Positions 1 to 9,604 are shown, numbered from the stretch's first letter. The stretch is 64,000 bases of DNA from Komarekiella delphini-convector SJRDD-AB1 (GCF_014831675.1 NZ_VJXY01000032.1:3301-67300); one strand, 5' to 3'. Program-made: numbers and translations. Notes: generated from the sequence alone by a model not told the origin.

Positions 1-160
1 TTTTGATTAGTCGGCTTGATGATATCTGGAGTATTTTGATTAGTCGGCTTGATGATATCTGGAGTATTTTGATTAGTCGGCTTGATGATATCTGGAGTAT
101 TTTGATTAGTCGGCTTGATGATATCTGGAGTATTTTGATTAGTCGGCTTGATGATATCTG
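1..160. repeat. 33-bp direct tandem repeat, about 4.8 copies
   Basis: Copies begin at 1, 34, 67, 100 and 133, and the last breaks off at 160. The copies are identical by eye. The period is a multiple of three and the array stays in frame with the minus-strand signal-peptide ORF, so it encodes an 11-residue repeat. Such identity suggests recent expansion by slippage or recombination. The array may continue left of the window. Confidence 0.95.
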
Positions 161-293
161 TTGGTGTTGGCTCTTGTGTAGGCTGCCCCAATACTATTCG
201 TGGGTGAATAGCAAAGCTGAAAGAAGAAGTGAAAAAGAGAAAATAAACTACGTTCGATATAAAATTGGATTTTTTAGATGACTTATGTTTCAT
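1..293 (-). CDS. Secreted Pro/Thr-rich repeat protein, N-terminal part (cut by window edge)
   Basis: An open frame on the minus strand starts at an ATG at 291-293 behind an AAGGAACAAGG ribosome-binding region and runs off the left edge with no stop. The first 28 residues look like a signal peptide: a basic start (MKHKSSKK), a hydrophobic stretch (VVYFLFFTSSF) and a likely cleavage after SFA. A short mature stretch rich in Q, P, T and E follows, then an 11-residue repeat (TPDIIKPTNQN) encoded by the 33-bp DNA repeat, almost five copies before the edge. I do not recognise the family. The likely role is an exported or wall-associated protein with a flexible repeat stalk. The plus-strand frame over the same bases has no start context and no recognisable fold. 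Confidence 0.6.
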   Translation of the reverse strand, partial: MKHKSSKKSNFISNVVYFLFFTSSFSFAIHPRIVLGQPTQEPTPTDIIKPTNQNTPDIIKPTNQNTPDIIKPTNQNTPDIIKPTNQNTPDIIKPTNQ

Positions 294-399
294 TTTACCT
301 TGTTCCTTGAGCATTTCATGTTTTGCAGTTAGTTTATCATTAAAATGAGATCTACTATTTTAAAAATATAAAAGTTACAGAATATATTTATATTTATTT

Positions 400-1812
400 C
401 TAATCACATGATATTATCTTTTCTGCTAACAAATTACCTTTTTGCCAAACTCCACTCTTAGAAGAACCATTAGCAAATTCAAATACCCCGTATCCCTCAC
501 ATTTACCATCTTTAAAATCCCCTCTATATTCATTACCATTTTTCCACCTTAATCTTCCTCGACCTTCAGGCTTATCGTTTACGTATTGACCTATATAATA
601 TTGATGTGAGATAGTTTCAGCCAGAAATGAATATCTTCCACAACCATCACGCTGACCGTTTTTTAATTCTCCATCATATCTATTACCGCTTTTAAATAGT
701 AAAGTTCCCTTGCCAGTTAGTTTCTGATTCTGAACAAGATAGCCATGATATTTACTACCATCTATATGCATTGTGTATGCTTCGTCTGGTAATGCAGGTA
801 AAGAGAATAAAGATGGTTCAGCATCGCAAGGTAGTTGAGTAAAGTTTTCGGTCGTTTTGATAGACAACAGAGTAAAAGAAGCTAACACAAGCATTCCTGC
901 TCCTACTCCAGTTACAACTAAAACTTTTCTACGATATGGGAATTTCCACCAAGTTATTGACTTTGATAGTACTGGAGATATGGAATTCAGTGCTTGCAAA
1001 GCCTCGCTTGCTGTTTGATATCGCTGGCTAAAGTTGTAACGCACCATTTTGGTTAAAACATTAGCCAGTTTATTGCTGACATTTGCCTCATTTCGCCAAA
1101 TTATTTCTCCATTGCTGGGGTCTTCTTGGAAATCTTTAGGTAATTTACCTGTCAAGGCTTGAATACCAATAACTCCCACTGCATAGATGTCACTACACAG
1201 TCTTGGTTTAGAATTAGCTTGCTCATTTGGCATATAACCATTTGAGCCAATAACAATAGTTGAAGTAACTTGACCTTGAATATTTGCTGCTAAACCTTTA
1301 ATCTCTTTGACTGCTCCAAAGTCAATTAGTACAATCTTGCCATCCTCACGACGTCGCATCAAGTTTTGAGGCTTGATATCTCGATGGATGATATTTTGCT
1401 GATGAACCACAGCTAAAACTTCTAGAATTTCTTGCAAAAGTTTAATGACCTCGCCTTCACTCCATTTGTTACCAGGAATGATTTCTGCGGCCAAGTTATC
1501 CCCGTCTACAAATTCCTGTACTAAATAAAATTCGTCATTTTCCTCAAAATGAGCAAATAGTTTAGGAATTTGCTTACTAAGCTGACCTAAGCGGTATAAA
1601 AATTCTGCTTCACTCTCGAATAGTCGTCTAGCAACCAGCAAAACTTCCTGCTCGGATGTTTTTGGCTTAAGTTGTTTCACAACACATTTGGGATAGCTAG
1701 GCAAATCTAAATCTTCAGCTAAATAGGTGTCGCCAAACGCACCACTTCCCAAAAACCTTACAATTCTATAGCGTTTACGGATAACTGTGTATATTAGTCT
1801 ATCAGCATCCAT
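400..1812 (-). CDS. Membrane-anchored Ser/Thr protein kinase with C-terminal MORN repeats
   Basis: 470 aa. A Hanks-type kinase domain spans about residues 14-280: the glycine loop GSGAFGDTY at 23-30, the lysine in VVKQLK at 46, the catalytic loop HRDIKPQN at 143-150 and DFG at 164-166. One membrane segment follows at about 297-317. After it come three or four MORN-type repeats (about 355-460; motifs YDGELKNGQ, YRGDFKDGK, SGVWQKGN). The kinase would be cytoplasmic and the MORN part on the far side of the membrane. It lies 23 bp downstream of an FHA-domain gene on the same strand. FHA domains bind phosphothreonine, so the two probably form one signalling module. The substrate cannot be read from the sequence. 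Confidence 0.9.
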   Translation of the reverse strand: MDADRLIYTVIRKRYRIVRFLGSGAFGDTYLAEDLDLPSYPKCVVKQLKPKTSEQEVLLVARRLFESEAEFLYRLGQLSKQIPKLFAHFEENDEFYLVQEFVDGDNLAAEIIPGNKWSEGEVIKLLQEILEVLAVVHQQNIIHRDIKPQNLMRRREDGKIVLIDFGAVKEIKGLAANIQGQVTSTIVIGSNGYMPNEQANSKPRLCSDIYAVGVIGIQALTGKLPKDFQEDPSNGEIIWRNEANVSNKLANVLTKMVRYNFSQRYQTASEALQALNSISPVLSKSITWWKFPYRRKVLVVTGVGAGMLVLASFTLLSIKTTENFTQLPCDAEPSLFSLPALPDEAYTMHIDGSKYHGYLVQNQKLTGKGTLLFKSGNRYDGELKNGQRDGCGRYSFLAETISHQYYIGQYVNDKPEGRGRLRWKNGNEYRGDFKDGKCEGYGVFEFANGSSKSGVWQKGNLLAEKIISCD

Positions 1813-1835
1813 TTTATTCCAAAACCCTTAATTCT

Positions 1836-3029
1836 TCATTCTGCGTCTACTAACTGTAAAGTACCTGCATTACAGTTGAAGGCTTTCTTTGTAATCTTAC
1901 GATCTAATTTAACTTCATAGAATTTGACTGGTTTTTCCTCTATATTTGCGTCAAGAAAAGGCTCTTGAATATAATTAAATTCACTTGTTGAAACAAACCT
2001 TTCTATCCTACCTGTTTTTGTTGGTTTCCATATAATCTCTTCATTGTTAACACTCGTTTTTGCATGTAAAAATACTCCAGCATATATTGTCGCTCCACCG
2101 GGAGTTCTATCCAAGCCCCCTGGCTCAACATTAATCCAACCTCTAGTTTCTGATACATCATCTAAAGCAGTGAAACTAATAGCTACTCGTACAGTATTAG
2201 GACAACTATCATTAGTTTTTAGAGTTAATTGATTGTAAAATTCCTTTTTTTGCCTCATTGTTTCTTTAATTTCTCTAACTTTTTGCCTATGATCACTAAA
2301 TTTCTGGTTGTATAGCTTTTGTTTCTCAATTTTAAACTCTTCTTGTTGCTTTAGTTTATCAGCTTTTAGCTGAACATCCTGCTTAATTTTTTCAGTTTCC
2401 TGGCTCATTTTATTTGCATTTAAAGTAAGTATTGAACCAACAAGTGTTACTATTGCGCCTATTATCGCTACCTGTATTGTTGGCTCTTGCCACCAATGTT
2501 TTGGTTTATTGGAAGTTGAATCGGGATTAACCGGACTTGAATTTGGATTGGGATTAACCGAACTTGAATTTTTACTGGAATTAACCGGATTTGAATTTGG
2601 ATTAGGATTAACCGAACTTGAATTTGGATTGGAAAATTTTAAACCCGAATAATTTGTCGATTCAAGTTCATAAATTTGAATATCAATAATTTCAATTTTT
2701 TGCGTTCCTAACACAATTTTACTGTTTAGTTTTAATGGTAATTCTTTACCAATAGCTAAGTCTTCATCATCCAATTTAGGAATATTAGTATCTCGCAAAT
2801 TCTTAATAATAAATCTTCTTACTTGTTCGTCACAATATATTTTAACGTGTTCTTTTGATACACTACTGTCATTTATAACGATATCGCATACTACATTGTC
2901 ACGACCAATAATAATGGCATGGTTATGTTTAGATACTTGTTGTTTAGAAATTTGCTGAGTTTTTAAGTTGCCAGTGCTAACGTCGTTCCACTGGAAGGTG
3001 ATTGCCCACTGTAAAGTAGATACATTCAT
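1836..3029 (-). CDS. FHA-domain membrane protein with coiled coil
   Basis: 397 aa. An N-terminal FHA domain (about 35-115) has the phosphopeptide-binding signature IIGRD at 40-44 and SVSKEH at 56-61. A low-complexity linker follows (about 133-175) of repeated Asn, Pro, Ser and Val units, then a membrane segment (about 184-203), a charged predicted coiled coil (about 208-270) and a C-terminal domain of about 125 aa that I do not recognise. It is the promoter-proximal gene of a two-gene unit with the MORN-repeat kinase, whose phosphorylated form, or a kinase substrate, could dock on the FHA domain. That pairing is inferred from adjacency and from known FHA function. Confidence 0.85.
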   Translation of the reverse strand: MNVSTLQWAITFQWNDVSTGNLKTQQISKQQVSKHNHAIIIGRDNVVCDIVINDSSVSKEHVKIYCDEQVRRFIIKNLRDTNIPKLDDEDLAIGKELPLKLNSKIVLGTQKIEIIDIQIYELESTNYSGLKFSNPNSSSVNPNPNSNPVNSSKNSSSVNPNPNSSPVNPDSTSNKPKHWWQEPTIQVAIIGAIVTLVGSILTLNANKMSQETEKIKQDVQLKADKLKQQEEFKIEKQKLYNQKFSDHRQKVREIKETMRQKKEFYNQLTLKTNDSCPNTVRVAISFTALDDVSETRGWINVEPGGLDRTPGGATIYAGVFLHAKTSVNNEEIIWKPTKTGRIERFVSTSEFNYIQEPFLDANIEEKPVKFYEVKLDRKITKKAFNCNAGTLQLVDAE

Positions 3030-3453
3030 GATTATGTCCTTCTAACTCTTTGTAAATTAATACAAATTTTCAGAAGATGATTCCTGAAAAAACCTATATA
3101 AGAGTGAGCAACTTTTTACTTGATAATTGCACAATATTATGTTTGAGGTTTGCAATAAACATAGTATTTCTTATCATCACATAAAAAAAGGATAGGGGAT
3201 GAAAAAAATAGTTATTATAAGTAAGACTTACGCACTGTACAAATTTTCTATGTTATGCATTCACGGAAATAAGTCGTTTCAGGCTTTGAGCAATTATCCT
3301 TTGAAAAATAGCGTAGGCGTAGCCCGCACTTCTCTACCAGAGGCTGCGCCTTAGTCTGTGAAGGCAGGCTTTGTTTGTATAGTCCTAGACTTTCAGTCTT
3401 AGGTGTTTTTTAGGGTAGACTTTTCAGCCCACCCCACAAACCTAGTTTGCAAA
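3030..3453. other. Intergenic region with interspersed repeat, no gene seen
   Basis: 424 bp between the FHA gene and the SLH protein. The half near the FHA gene is AT-rich and presumably carries its promoter, though I cannot place -35/-10 boxes with confidence. Near 3309-3360 is a GC-richer stretch (gtaggcgtagcccgcac...ccagaggctgcgcc) of a kind that recurs in intergenic DNA of this window. Near 3383-3402 an imperfect hairpin (CCTAGACT/AGTCTTAGG) is followed by a T-run reading left to right. Confidence 0.5.
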
Positions 3454-5082
3454 TTAAGCAGTCACTATATAAGGCGAGTTAATCGCCGCTACACGGCCAG
3501 CATCTACTAAAGCTTGATACACCATTACCGCTACCTCAGCGCGTGTAGCATCGCGGGTAGGGTTGAGTTGTTTGAGGTTCGGGTGATTGACGATAATCTG
3601 CTTTTCTATAGCTTTTGCTACTTCATCTTTGGCATAATCAGGAATTTTTGCTTGGTCATCGAAAACTTTGATGCTGGTATTATTACCAGATAATCCTAGT
3701 CCATTGACTAGAGAGACTATAACTTGCACGCGCTGGATATTCTGGTTAGGGCGGAAGGTGTTATCGGGAAAACCAGAGAGAAATAAACCTTGATACGCCT
3801 GCTGAATTACCTTGAATGCCCAGAAATTATCTGGCACATCTTTGAATTTGCTTACAGCACGGTTTGATGATGGATTGAAAGCTTTTACAAGTAAGGCTGC
3901 ATATTGCGATCGCGTCATTGTAGCATCAGGTTTAAATGTGCGATCGGGAAAACCGTTGACTATTCCCTGTTTAACTAATTCTCGAATAAATGCAACTGCC
4001 CAATGATTACCAATATCGCTTAAATCAATAGGACTGGGTATTGGCGTGGGTGTAGGGGTTGGTGCAGGTGTGGGTAGAGGTATGGGTACAAGTATCGGTG
4101 GTGTGGGTGTGGTAGATATCGGGGATGGTGTGGGTGTTGGTATGGTGGATATCGGGGATGGTGTTGGTGATGGTGTAGGAGTAGGTGCGGGTGTTGGTGT
4201 CAAGATAGGAACCGAACTATCTGCAAACTCTAAGTTTCCCGCAGCTTTAGCCGGATTTATTTGGTTTCCTACTAAAACCAGCTTATTAGAACTAGCATTT
4301 TGCAAATCAAATTTACCGTTATTGCGTAGGATGTTCCCGCCTGGATTATTGGTATTACCTAGATCAGGAAAGGCAGTTGCAATTATTGTTAGACCATCGT
4401 CAGTATTATTTTCGCTGAGATTATTACGTAACACCGGACGCGCACTACCTGAGATGACTATCCCAGAACGGTTTTCGTAAATTTTGTTTTCTAGAAGTGT
4501 GGGTGATGCTGTATCACTAATTGCTATGCCATAGCCTGTTTTGACGCAGATGTTCCCTTGAATTTGACCTTTGGAATTTCTAGCGATCGCAATTCCATTA
4601 GCTACATTCTCACTAAAAACATTACCTAGAATAACTGGGTTAGCATCACCTGTAGCAAATACTCCCTCACGCTTGCACTGGGTGAAGGTACAATTAGCTA
4701 CTGTGGGAGCAGTTGATTCAATCCAAACACCACTACCACGACTAGCTAAATTTGTCACAGTTATCCCCCGCAGTTCGGCACTAGTCAGCAGTACAAAAGT
4801 AACGTTTTGACCGGCAAAAGTGCGGCTGAGGTAGTTACCACTACCTTCAATCACAATGCCTCTGCCTTTATTGGCTTCATTACCTACCACTGTTACACCA
4901 GATGGAACTGTTAGGGGAAAAACTTCACCACTGGCGGCATTGTAATTTCCTTCTGTCAGTTGAATTTTAGTGCCGAGTGTGGCAACTTTGAGAGCTTGCG
5001 TAATCGTTTTAAACGGAGCTTGTTGGCTACCAGAGTTGACATCACTCCCTGCTGATGGATTTACGTAAAATAATTGAGTCAT
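3454..5082 (-). CDS. DUF1565 / right-handed beta-helix protein with three SLH domains
   Basis: 542 aa. Residues 1-45 carry the DUF1565 opening ([15 protein letters not shown]). Residues about 60-290 are parallel beta-helix rungs with repeated short hydrophobic strands and N/G turns. Residues 293-352 are a Pro/Thr/Ser linker. Three SLH domains follow at about 357-400, 412-458 and 475-527, with [19 protein letters not shown] and RSQYAAL-type motifs. SLH domains bind secondary cell-wall polymer or peptidoglycan, so the protein probably sits at the cell surface. Oddly there is no obvious signal peptide at the annotated start, and the upstream DNA gives no better start. The helix may bind polysaccharide; no catalytic residues can be assigned. 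Confidence 0.85.
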   Translation of the reverse strand: MTQLFYVNPSAGSDVNSGSQQAPFKTITQALKVATLGTKIQLTEGNYNAASGEVFPLTVPSGVTVVGNEANKGRGIVIEGSGNYLSRTFAGQNVTFVLLTSAELRGITVTNLASRGSGVWIESTAPTVANCTFTQCKREGVFATGDANPVILGNVFSENVANGIAIARNSKGQIQGNICVKTGYGIAISDTASPTLLENKIYENRSGIVISGSARPVLRNNLSENNTDDGLTIIATAFPDLGNTNNPGGNILRNNGKFDLQNASSNKLVLVGNQINPAKAAGNLEFADSSVPILTPTPAPTPTPSPTPSPISTIPTPTPSPISTTPTPPILVPIPLPTPAPTPTPTPIPSPIDLSDIGNHWAVAFIRELVKQGIVNGFPDRTFKPDATMTRSQYAALLVKAFNPSSNRAVSKFKDVPDNFWAFKVIQQAYQGLFLSGFPDNTFRPNQNIQRVQVIVSLVNGLGLSGNNTSIKVFDDQAKIPDYAKDEVAKAIEKQIIVNHPNLKQLNPTRDATRAEVAVMVYQALVDAGRVAAINSPYIVTA

Positions 5083-5407
5083 ATTTATACTGTCAAAAAA
5101 TACATAGCCATCCTAGCGCTAACTGTTGAAGTAGGTAGCGATCGCTAAAATTAATTTGCAATATTAATTGAGGGCTGGGGACTAGAGTTGACTGTAGAGA
5201 CGTTGCAGTGCAACGTCTCTACGAAACAATCGGTTTTTTCGCCCCTATCTTGAATACTGAATCGGTGTTTTAGGAGACGTAGCCCCGCAGCGAATTGGTT
5301 TGACCCTTGACTCAGCAATCATTACAAGACAATAGAAACTCTTGTAACAGCATTACCAGCTATGGCTTCGCTATATTAACAGTTAACGGTTAAAAGGAGT
5401 TGAAGAG
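5083..5407. other. Intergenic region between divergent genes
   Basis: 325 bp without a gene. It must hold the promoters of the SLH protein (leftward) and the NrdG-like gene (rightward). It contains a HIP1-like site near 5146 and the near-perfect palindrome listed separately at 5194-5222. No promoter boxes are clear enough to call. Confidence 0.5.
5194..5222. repeat. Palindrome of the GTAGAGACGTTGCA family
   Basis: A 29-nt inverted repeat with 13-14 nt arms (GTAGAGACGTTGC and its complement). The same core is seen at 6911-6940 and in the middle of the two 96-bp elements at 27805-27900 and 48497-48592, so it is probably a remnant or solo core of that mobile family. Confidence 0.85.
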
Positions 5408-6031
5408 ATGGAAACTAAGCCAACTGACCCATCGCTAGCACTCACAGAAATTCCCCCTGGCTATCTCAACATTATGGGTTACGTTGATCAATCAGAAGTC
5501 AACGGGCCTGGTTGTCGTGCTGTTGTTTGGGTGCAGGGTTGTCCTCGTGAATGTCCTGGCTGCTTTAATCCTGACTCCTGGTCATTTGAGACTAACCAAC
5601 TGATAGCTATTGATATCCTTGCAAAGAATATTCTCAGCAATCCCCACAATACAGGTTTGACATTTTCTGGTGGAGAACCCTTTTGGCAAGCGCCTGCATT
5701 AGCGTCTTTAGCTAAGAAAGTAAAAGCTGCGGGATTAAATATAATGTCTTTTACTGGATTTACCCTTGAGCAACTACAGTCTGAATCTGCACCGCCAGGT
5801 TCCCAAGCATTGTTAGAACAACTAGATATCCTGATTGATGGGCCTTTTGTACAAAATCTGGCCATTAATTCTCCCAATTCCCCTGTTTCTTCTAGCAATC
5901 AACGTGTTCATGTACTTAACCCAGCCTTCCAAGACCAAATTACCTGGGCAAGTGACCAGATAGAAGTTCACATCCTCAAGAATGGTGGCCGCATTGTTAC
6001 TGGCTATCAAGGTGGGCTAGAGCTCACTTAG
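5408..6031 (+). CDS. NrdG-like 4Fe-4S radical SAM activating protein
   Basis: 207 aa. The radical SAM cluster motif CxxxCxxC is present (C45, C49, C52 in GCPRECPGC), with the SAM-contacting GGEP at 88-91 and the NrdG-family start in which GC(R/A) precedes the Cys motif. This short form matches anaerobic ribonucleotide reductase activases and related glycyl-radical activators. No NrdD or other glycyl-radical enzyme lies next to it, so the partner is unknown. The ATG follows an AAGGAG ribosome-binding site at about 5396 with good spacing. The gene stands alone, divergent from the SLH gene. Confidence 0.8.
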   Translation: METKPTDPSLALTEIPPGYLNIMGYVDQSEVNGPGCRAVVWVQGCPRECPGCFNPDSWSFETNQLIAIDILAKNILSNPHNTGLTFSGGEPFWQAPALASLAKKVKAAGLNIMSFTGFTLEQLQSESAPPGSQALLEQLDILIDGPFVQNLAINSPNSPVSSSNQRVHVLNPAFQDQITWASDQIEVHILKNGGRIVTGYQGGLELT

Positions 6032-6199
6032 GAGGGAAGTAAAGGAGTGTAGGAGATATTTTTTGGAATATAAATATTAAGTTAATGGATGATAGATGCT
6101 ATGCGCCATAGCCAGACCAAATAAGCTAGAGCTAATTGCTAAAACCGATCGGCATTTTCTCAACCTTTTGCTTTTTCTTACCAATGACTTGATATCATG

Positions 6200-6787
6200 T
6201 CAATCGCTATTTGGCTGTCCTTGACTCGTACCATGTAGTTTCATAAAACTATCAAAGGCATACCATGCTAATACGTACCAGGGAATAATTTCAAATTGCA
6301 GACCCCTAGCTATTAACTGCCTAGCAGCAAGAATACTAAGTCCTAGAGGAAACAGAAAGCGCAAATCAACTGCACCGTTTGTTGCTAGTTCGACTTTTTT
6401 ATTTAGGTCTACAACTGCATTCGTGACGCCCATTGCTGCCTCAGAGTCGCTTTGGGTAATACCGCCGAAAATAAGCCCTATATCTTGTAGAGTGGCAAAA
6501 ACATTTTCTAAACTGCCATCTTTCCCATCGTGGTTGATAAGAATACTACCATGATAAATATTAGTCCGTACCTGACTAATGTTCGGTTTTGCTTCTAATG
6601 CACTAGCAATGCGTTGCATTTCCTTCGCTTGACAATATGGTCGAGCAATTCTTATCCGTAGTCTACCTGGGGTATTGCTGACAATTTTTGTATGTATATG
6701 TTTGGCTGGAGTTTTTGTTGTTTTTGAGGTTGTTTGCTTTATAACTCTAGACATTTTGGTAAGATGACCGTGATTTATCAACACACA
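6200..6787 (-). CDS. HMA-like domain protein with C-terminal hydrophobic segment
   Basis: About 195 aa. An N-terminal basic stretch is followed by an HMA-like (heavy-metal-associated fold) domain at about 35-105 with the signature PGRLRIRI and a following NI..(V/I)RTN strand. A hydrophobic region near 143-175 probably enters the membrane. The CxxC metal motif of true HMA domains is absent, as in the other copies of this domain at 7.3-11.7 kb. An AGGAGG lies 8 nt before an in-frame GTG at 6787, so I prefer GTG over the TTG next to it; an ATG also occurs about 30 nt further in. It is the last gene of a five-gene minus-strand series around a P1B-type ATPase. Confidence 0.75.
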   Translation of the reverse strand, partial: CVLINHGHLTKMSRVIKQTTSKTTKTPAKHIHTKIVSNTPGRLRIRIARPYCQAKEMQRIASALEAKPNISQVRTNIYHGSILINHDGKDGSLENVFATLQDIGLIFGGITQSDSEAAMGVTNAVVDLNKKVELATNGAVDLRFLFPLGLSILAARQLIARGLQFEIIPWYVLAWYAFDSFMKLHGTSQGQPNSD

Positions 6788-6910
6788 GCCGCCCTCCTGT
6801 AATTAGATTTTGAATTAATGACAAAGAAAAACTATTGAGGGAGCAGGGAAAGATGAGGGAGATACAGCAGATTTCAGGTAAGTGAAGTACATCAATAAAA
6901 CCCGAAACCC

Positions 6911-6940
6911 TGTAGAGACGTTACATGTAACGTCTCTACA
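6911..6940. repeat. Perfect 30-nt palindrome, GTAGAGACGTT family
   Basis: A fully symmetric 30-nt inverted repeat just downstream of the DUF5132 gene, with a second partial copy of one arm (TGTAACGTCTTTTACG) directly after it. It could act as a terminator hairpin for the leftward transcript. The same family core occurs at 5194, 27.8 kb and 48.5 kb. Confidence 0.85.
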
Positions 6941-6951
6941 TGTAACGTCTT

Positions 6952-7260
6952 TTACGCACCATTATCTGCTGTAGTGTCAACAGGGGTGCTAACAGTTTCA
7001 AAAGCTGGAGTTTGTTTGTCTTCAGCAATTTCTGCCTTGGCCTCGGCTACAATGTCTTCCCAAGTTTCGCCCAATTCTGCAAAAGCTCCTTTGCTCTTTT
7101 CGTAAGCAACAAGTCCGCCTTTGATCATTGACTTGGCTAGGGGTTTGCCAATTCCAGCGACAACGGGAACTATTACAGGGGCTAGTAGAACTGCTCCAAT
7201 ACCAGCTATAATTCCGACTGGGCCTGCATCTTCAACGAAATCAGTAATTTTAGGTGCCAT
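6952..7260 (-). CDS. DUF5132-type small membrane protein
   Basis: 102 aa. An N-terminal hydrophobic stretch (about residues 13-38, GIIAGIGAVLLAPVIVPVVAG) could span the membrane. A short amphipathic stretch (KPLAKSMIKGGLVAYEKSK) and an acidic tail follow. This matches what I know of DUF5132, which in cyanobacteria often accompanies HMA-like domain proteins and P-type ATPases. Function unknown. It lies 73 bp downstream of the ATPase on the same strand, and TTTACAGGAGGAAAT just before the ATG is a strong ribosome-binding site. Confidence 0.75.
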   Translation of the reverse strand: MAPKITDFVEDAGPVGIIAGIGAVLLAPVIVPVVAGIGKPLAKSMIKGGLVAYEKSKGAFAELGETWEDIVAEAKAEIAEDKQTPAFETVSTPVDTTADNGA

Positions 7261-7333
7261 TGTTAAATTTCCTCCTGTAAATTAGGAAAATTGTTGTAAA
7301 GCTTTGAAGCATACTCTGCTCAAGATGGTGATT

Positions 7334-9604
7334 TCATCTTGCTAGTGATGGAGTTGTGTTTGATGAAGGTTTAAGAATTGGACGCAGACCGTTTACTCCT
7401 GCAACTACTGTTGAGCCATTGTTAACTACTGTTGCTGCTAAGGGGTTAAGACCAAACACCACTGCGATCGCCATAGCGGCTAAATTAGGAATGGCAACAA
7501 TACTGGTATTTTGGTGAATTAATTGCTTGGCTTTACGAGCTATCGCGATCGCTTCTAATAAACCATACAAGTCATTCTGCATTAACACCACGTCTGCTGT
7601 CTCGCGGGCAATATCAGAACTATTAGCGAAGGAGACTGAAACATCAGCATAAGCTAAAGCTGGTGAATCATTAATTCCATCACCTACAAATGCAACTGTT
7701 TTACCTTGTTCGTGTAGTTTGCGGACAACTGTTGCTTTTTGTTCGGGAAAAGCTTCTGCATGAGTATGCGTTGGCGGAATGCTCAGCTTAGCAGCTACAG
7801 CGTTAGCTGTTCGCTTGTTATCTCCGGTGAGCATGTGAACTTCCACACCTTCGACCGTCAACAATTGAGCAACTACTTTTTGACTTTCTGGACGGAGAAC
7901 GTCACTATATTTTATCTTACCTTGAAGTTGCCCATTACTAGCTACATAAATCGCTGAACTTGCCCCTTTTTGATGACCATTTAATTGTTCCATTTCAACG
8001 CCTTGCTGACGCAAAAAGCGATCGCTGCCTACATAAACAATCTCTTTGTCAATCTCTGCTTGCACACCCAAACCCAGTTGGTAGTTCCACTTATCACGAT
8101 TAGGAATTATCACCTGCTGTGCTTCGGCGTAGCGCATCACCGCCTCGGCTACTGGGTGTGTCAAACGTTGTTCAGCCGCCGCAGCTAATGCCAGCACCCG
8201 TGAGCTTGGCGTTGAGGAATTGAGACTCTCAACACCAACAACCGCCACTTCCCCTTTCGTCAGCGTCCCTGTCTTATCAAACACAATTGTGTCAACTGCT
8301 GCTAGTTGTTCTAGAGCGCGTCCACTACGGATGAGAATGCCGTGTTTTGCCGCATAAGTTAATGCTGCTAAAACTGTTGTTGGAATAGATACCCGAATTC
8401 CTGTACATAAGTCGAGAGTAAGGACGCTGGCTACTCGTGCTGGGTTGCGGGTTGTGGCAAACACTGCCCCACCTAGTAATAAAGTTGGTATAACAGCTTT
8501 TTCGGCAATTTTTGTAGCATAGTTCTCCATGCGCGTATCGTGAACAGGAGCTTCTTGCATTAACTTGATACTTTGTCCAGCACGGGTGTCATTACCTACC
8601 CGTTCCGCCAAGATATAAATCCGTCCCTCGCGCATTAAAGTGGAGGCAAAAACAGCTTGTCCCTTTTTTTTCAAAACTGGCATAGACTCGCCAGTGAGTT
8701 TTTGTTCATCCAGCAGTGCTTTACCCCGCAGGATACTACCATCAACTGGAACCTGTTCGCCGGGATAAACAATAACTGTATCACCGCGCCGCACTTCTTG
8801 CAGAGAAATTTGTTGCTTGATGCCATCGCGCTCAACCCAGACAAACTGTCCCAAGGAATTGAGTAAATCCAAAGTTTGCAATTGAGAAGAACGAGCAGTG
8901 CGATCGCGAATATTTTCGCCAATTTCAATTAAACTCAACATTAGCGATGGTGTGAGAAATTGACCTTGGACAGTAGTAATAGCGATCGCAATAAAATCCA
9001 AAAAGTCAATGTTTAGTTTGCGCTGCGTTGTGATGCCATCCAAAGCTCTTTGAAAAACAGGCAATGTGGCTAAGGCAATGGTTCCCACCACCATAATTGG
9101 TGGAATGGGCAACCCTAACGGCCCTCCCAGCAAAGCTAAACTGGTAGCCATAGCCGAAAGTTGCATACCAGGCCAGGATTTATTAGCATCGTCGTCTGCT
9201 GATGATGTATTAGCAGCAGGAGTTATTGCTACGTCATTCGCCGCTAGGATCAGATAACTCAAACGCGATCGCATTTTAGCATCTGCAACTAAATCGCATT
9301 TATAAGTAACGACTAGCGACGCTGCCACCGGATTTATCCGTACACTTGTAACCAGAGGATCGGCTTGAACTAATCCTTGCAGCCTGTGAGCGTAGTTTGT
9401 ATCATGGCGTAGTCGGGGCACATGAAACCGTACTCTTCCCCGAATTGCATGGATGACACTGTAGGTAACTTGAGAAAGTTGCTGCTGGGAATGTCCATTG
9501 CTATCAGCTAGACGAACTTTCCCATTCCGTTCTCCTGCAATCTCGTGAGCAATTATAGTTGGGGGCGATGCTAATTGAACCGTAACTTTTGCCATTCCCT
9601 TCAC
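7334..9604 (-). CDS. P1B-type heavy-metal-translocating ATPase, non-CPC variant
   Basis: 756 aa. An HMA-like domain (about 45-122, motif IRGRVRFHVP) precedes the ATPase core. Core motifs: TGES at 304-307 (actuator), DKTGTLT at 443-449 with phospho-Asp 443, the THP motif of metal pumps at 482-484, TGDN at 593-596 and GDGINDSPA at 641-649. In the metal-binding helix the usual CPC is replaced by LCTG (C400), so one Cys and the Pro are missing, which points to a CtpC-like or otherwise divergent specificity. Membrane helices are visible at about 150-215 and 370-425. Start: GTG at 9604 or the in-frame ATG nine bases further in; neither has a clear Shine-Dalgarno. The metal cannot be read with confidence. 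Confidence 0.88.
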   Translation of the reverse strand: MKGMAKVTVQLASPPTIIAHEIAGERNGKVRLADSNGHSQQQLSQVTYSVIHAIRGRVRFHVPRLRHDTNYAHRLQGLVQADPLVTSVRINPVAASLVVTYKCDLVADAKMRSRLSYLILAANDVAITPAANTSSADDDANKSWPGMQLSAMATSLALLGGPLGLPIPPIMVVGTIALATLPVFQRALDGITTQRKLNIDFLDFIAIAITTVQGQFLTPSLMLSLIEIGENIRDRTARSSQLQTLDLLNSLGQFVWVERDGIKQQISLQEVRRGDTVIVYPGEQVPVDGSILRGKALLDEQKLTGESMPVLKKKGQAVFASTLMREGRIYILAERVGNDTRAGQSIKLMQEAPVHDTRMENYATKIAEKAVIPTLLLGGAVFATTRNPARVASVLTLDLCTGIRVSIPTTVLAALTYAAKHGILIRSGRALEQLAAVDTIVFDKTGTLTKGEVAVVGVESLNSSTPSSRVLALAAAAEQRLTHPVAEAVMRYAEAQQVIIPNRDKWNYQLGLGVQAEIDKEIVYVGSDRFLRQQGVEMEQLNGHQKGASSAIYVASNGQLQGKIKYSDVLRPESQKVVAQLLTVEGVEVHMLTGDNKRTANAVAAKLSIPPTHTHAEAFPEQKATVVRKLHEQGKTVAFVGDGINDSPALAYADVSVSFANSSDIARETADVVLMQNDLYGLLEAIAIARKAKQLIHQNTSIVAIPNLAAMAIAVVFGLNPLAATVVNNGSTVVAGVNGLRPILKPSSNTTPSLAR

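Noticed and set aside
3-281. Plus-strand ORF (ISRLDDIWSIL repeats)
   Set aside because: It is the antisense of the minus-strand signal-peptide gene, lacks a ribosome-binding site, and the minus frame has a start, signal peptide and plausible repeat.
4046-4480. Gly/Val-rich plus-strand ORF
   Set aside because: Antisense of the Pro/Thr linker in the SLH protein; its composition is a by-product of that linker.
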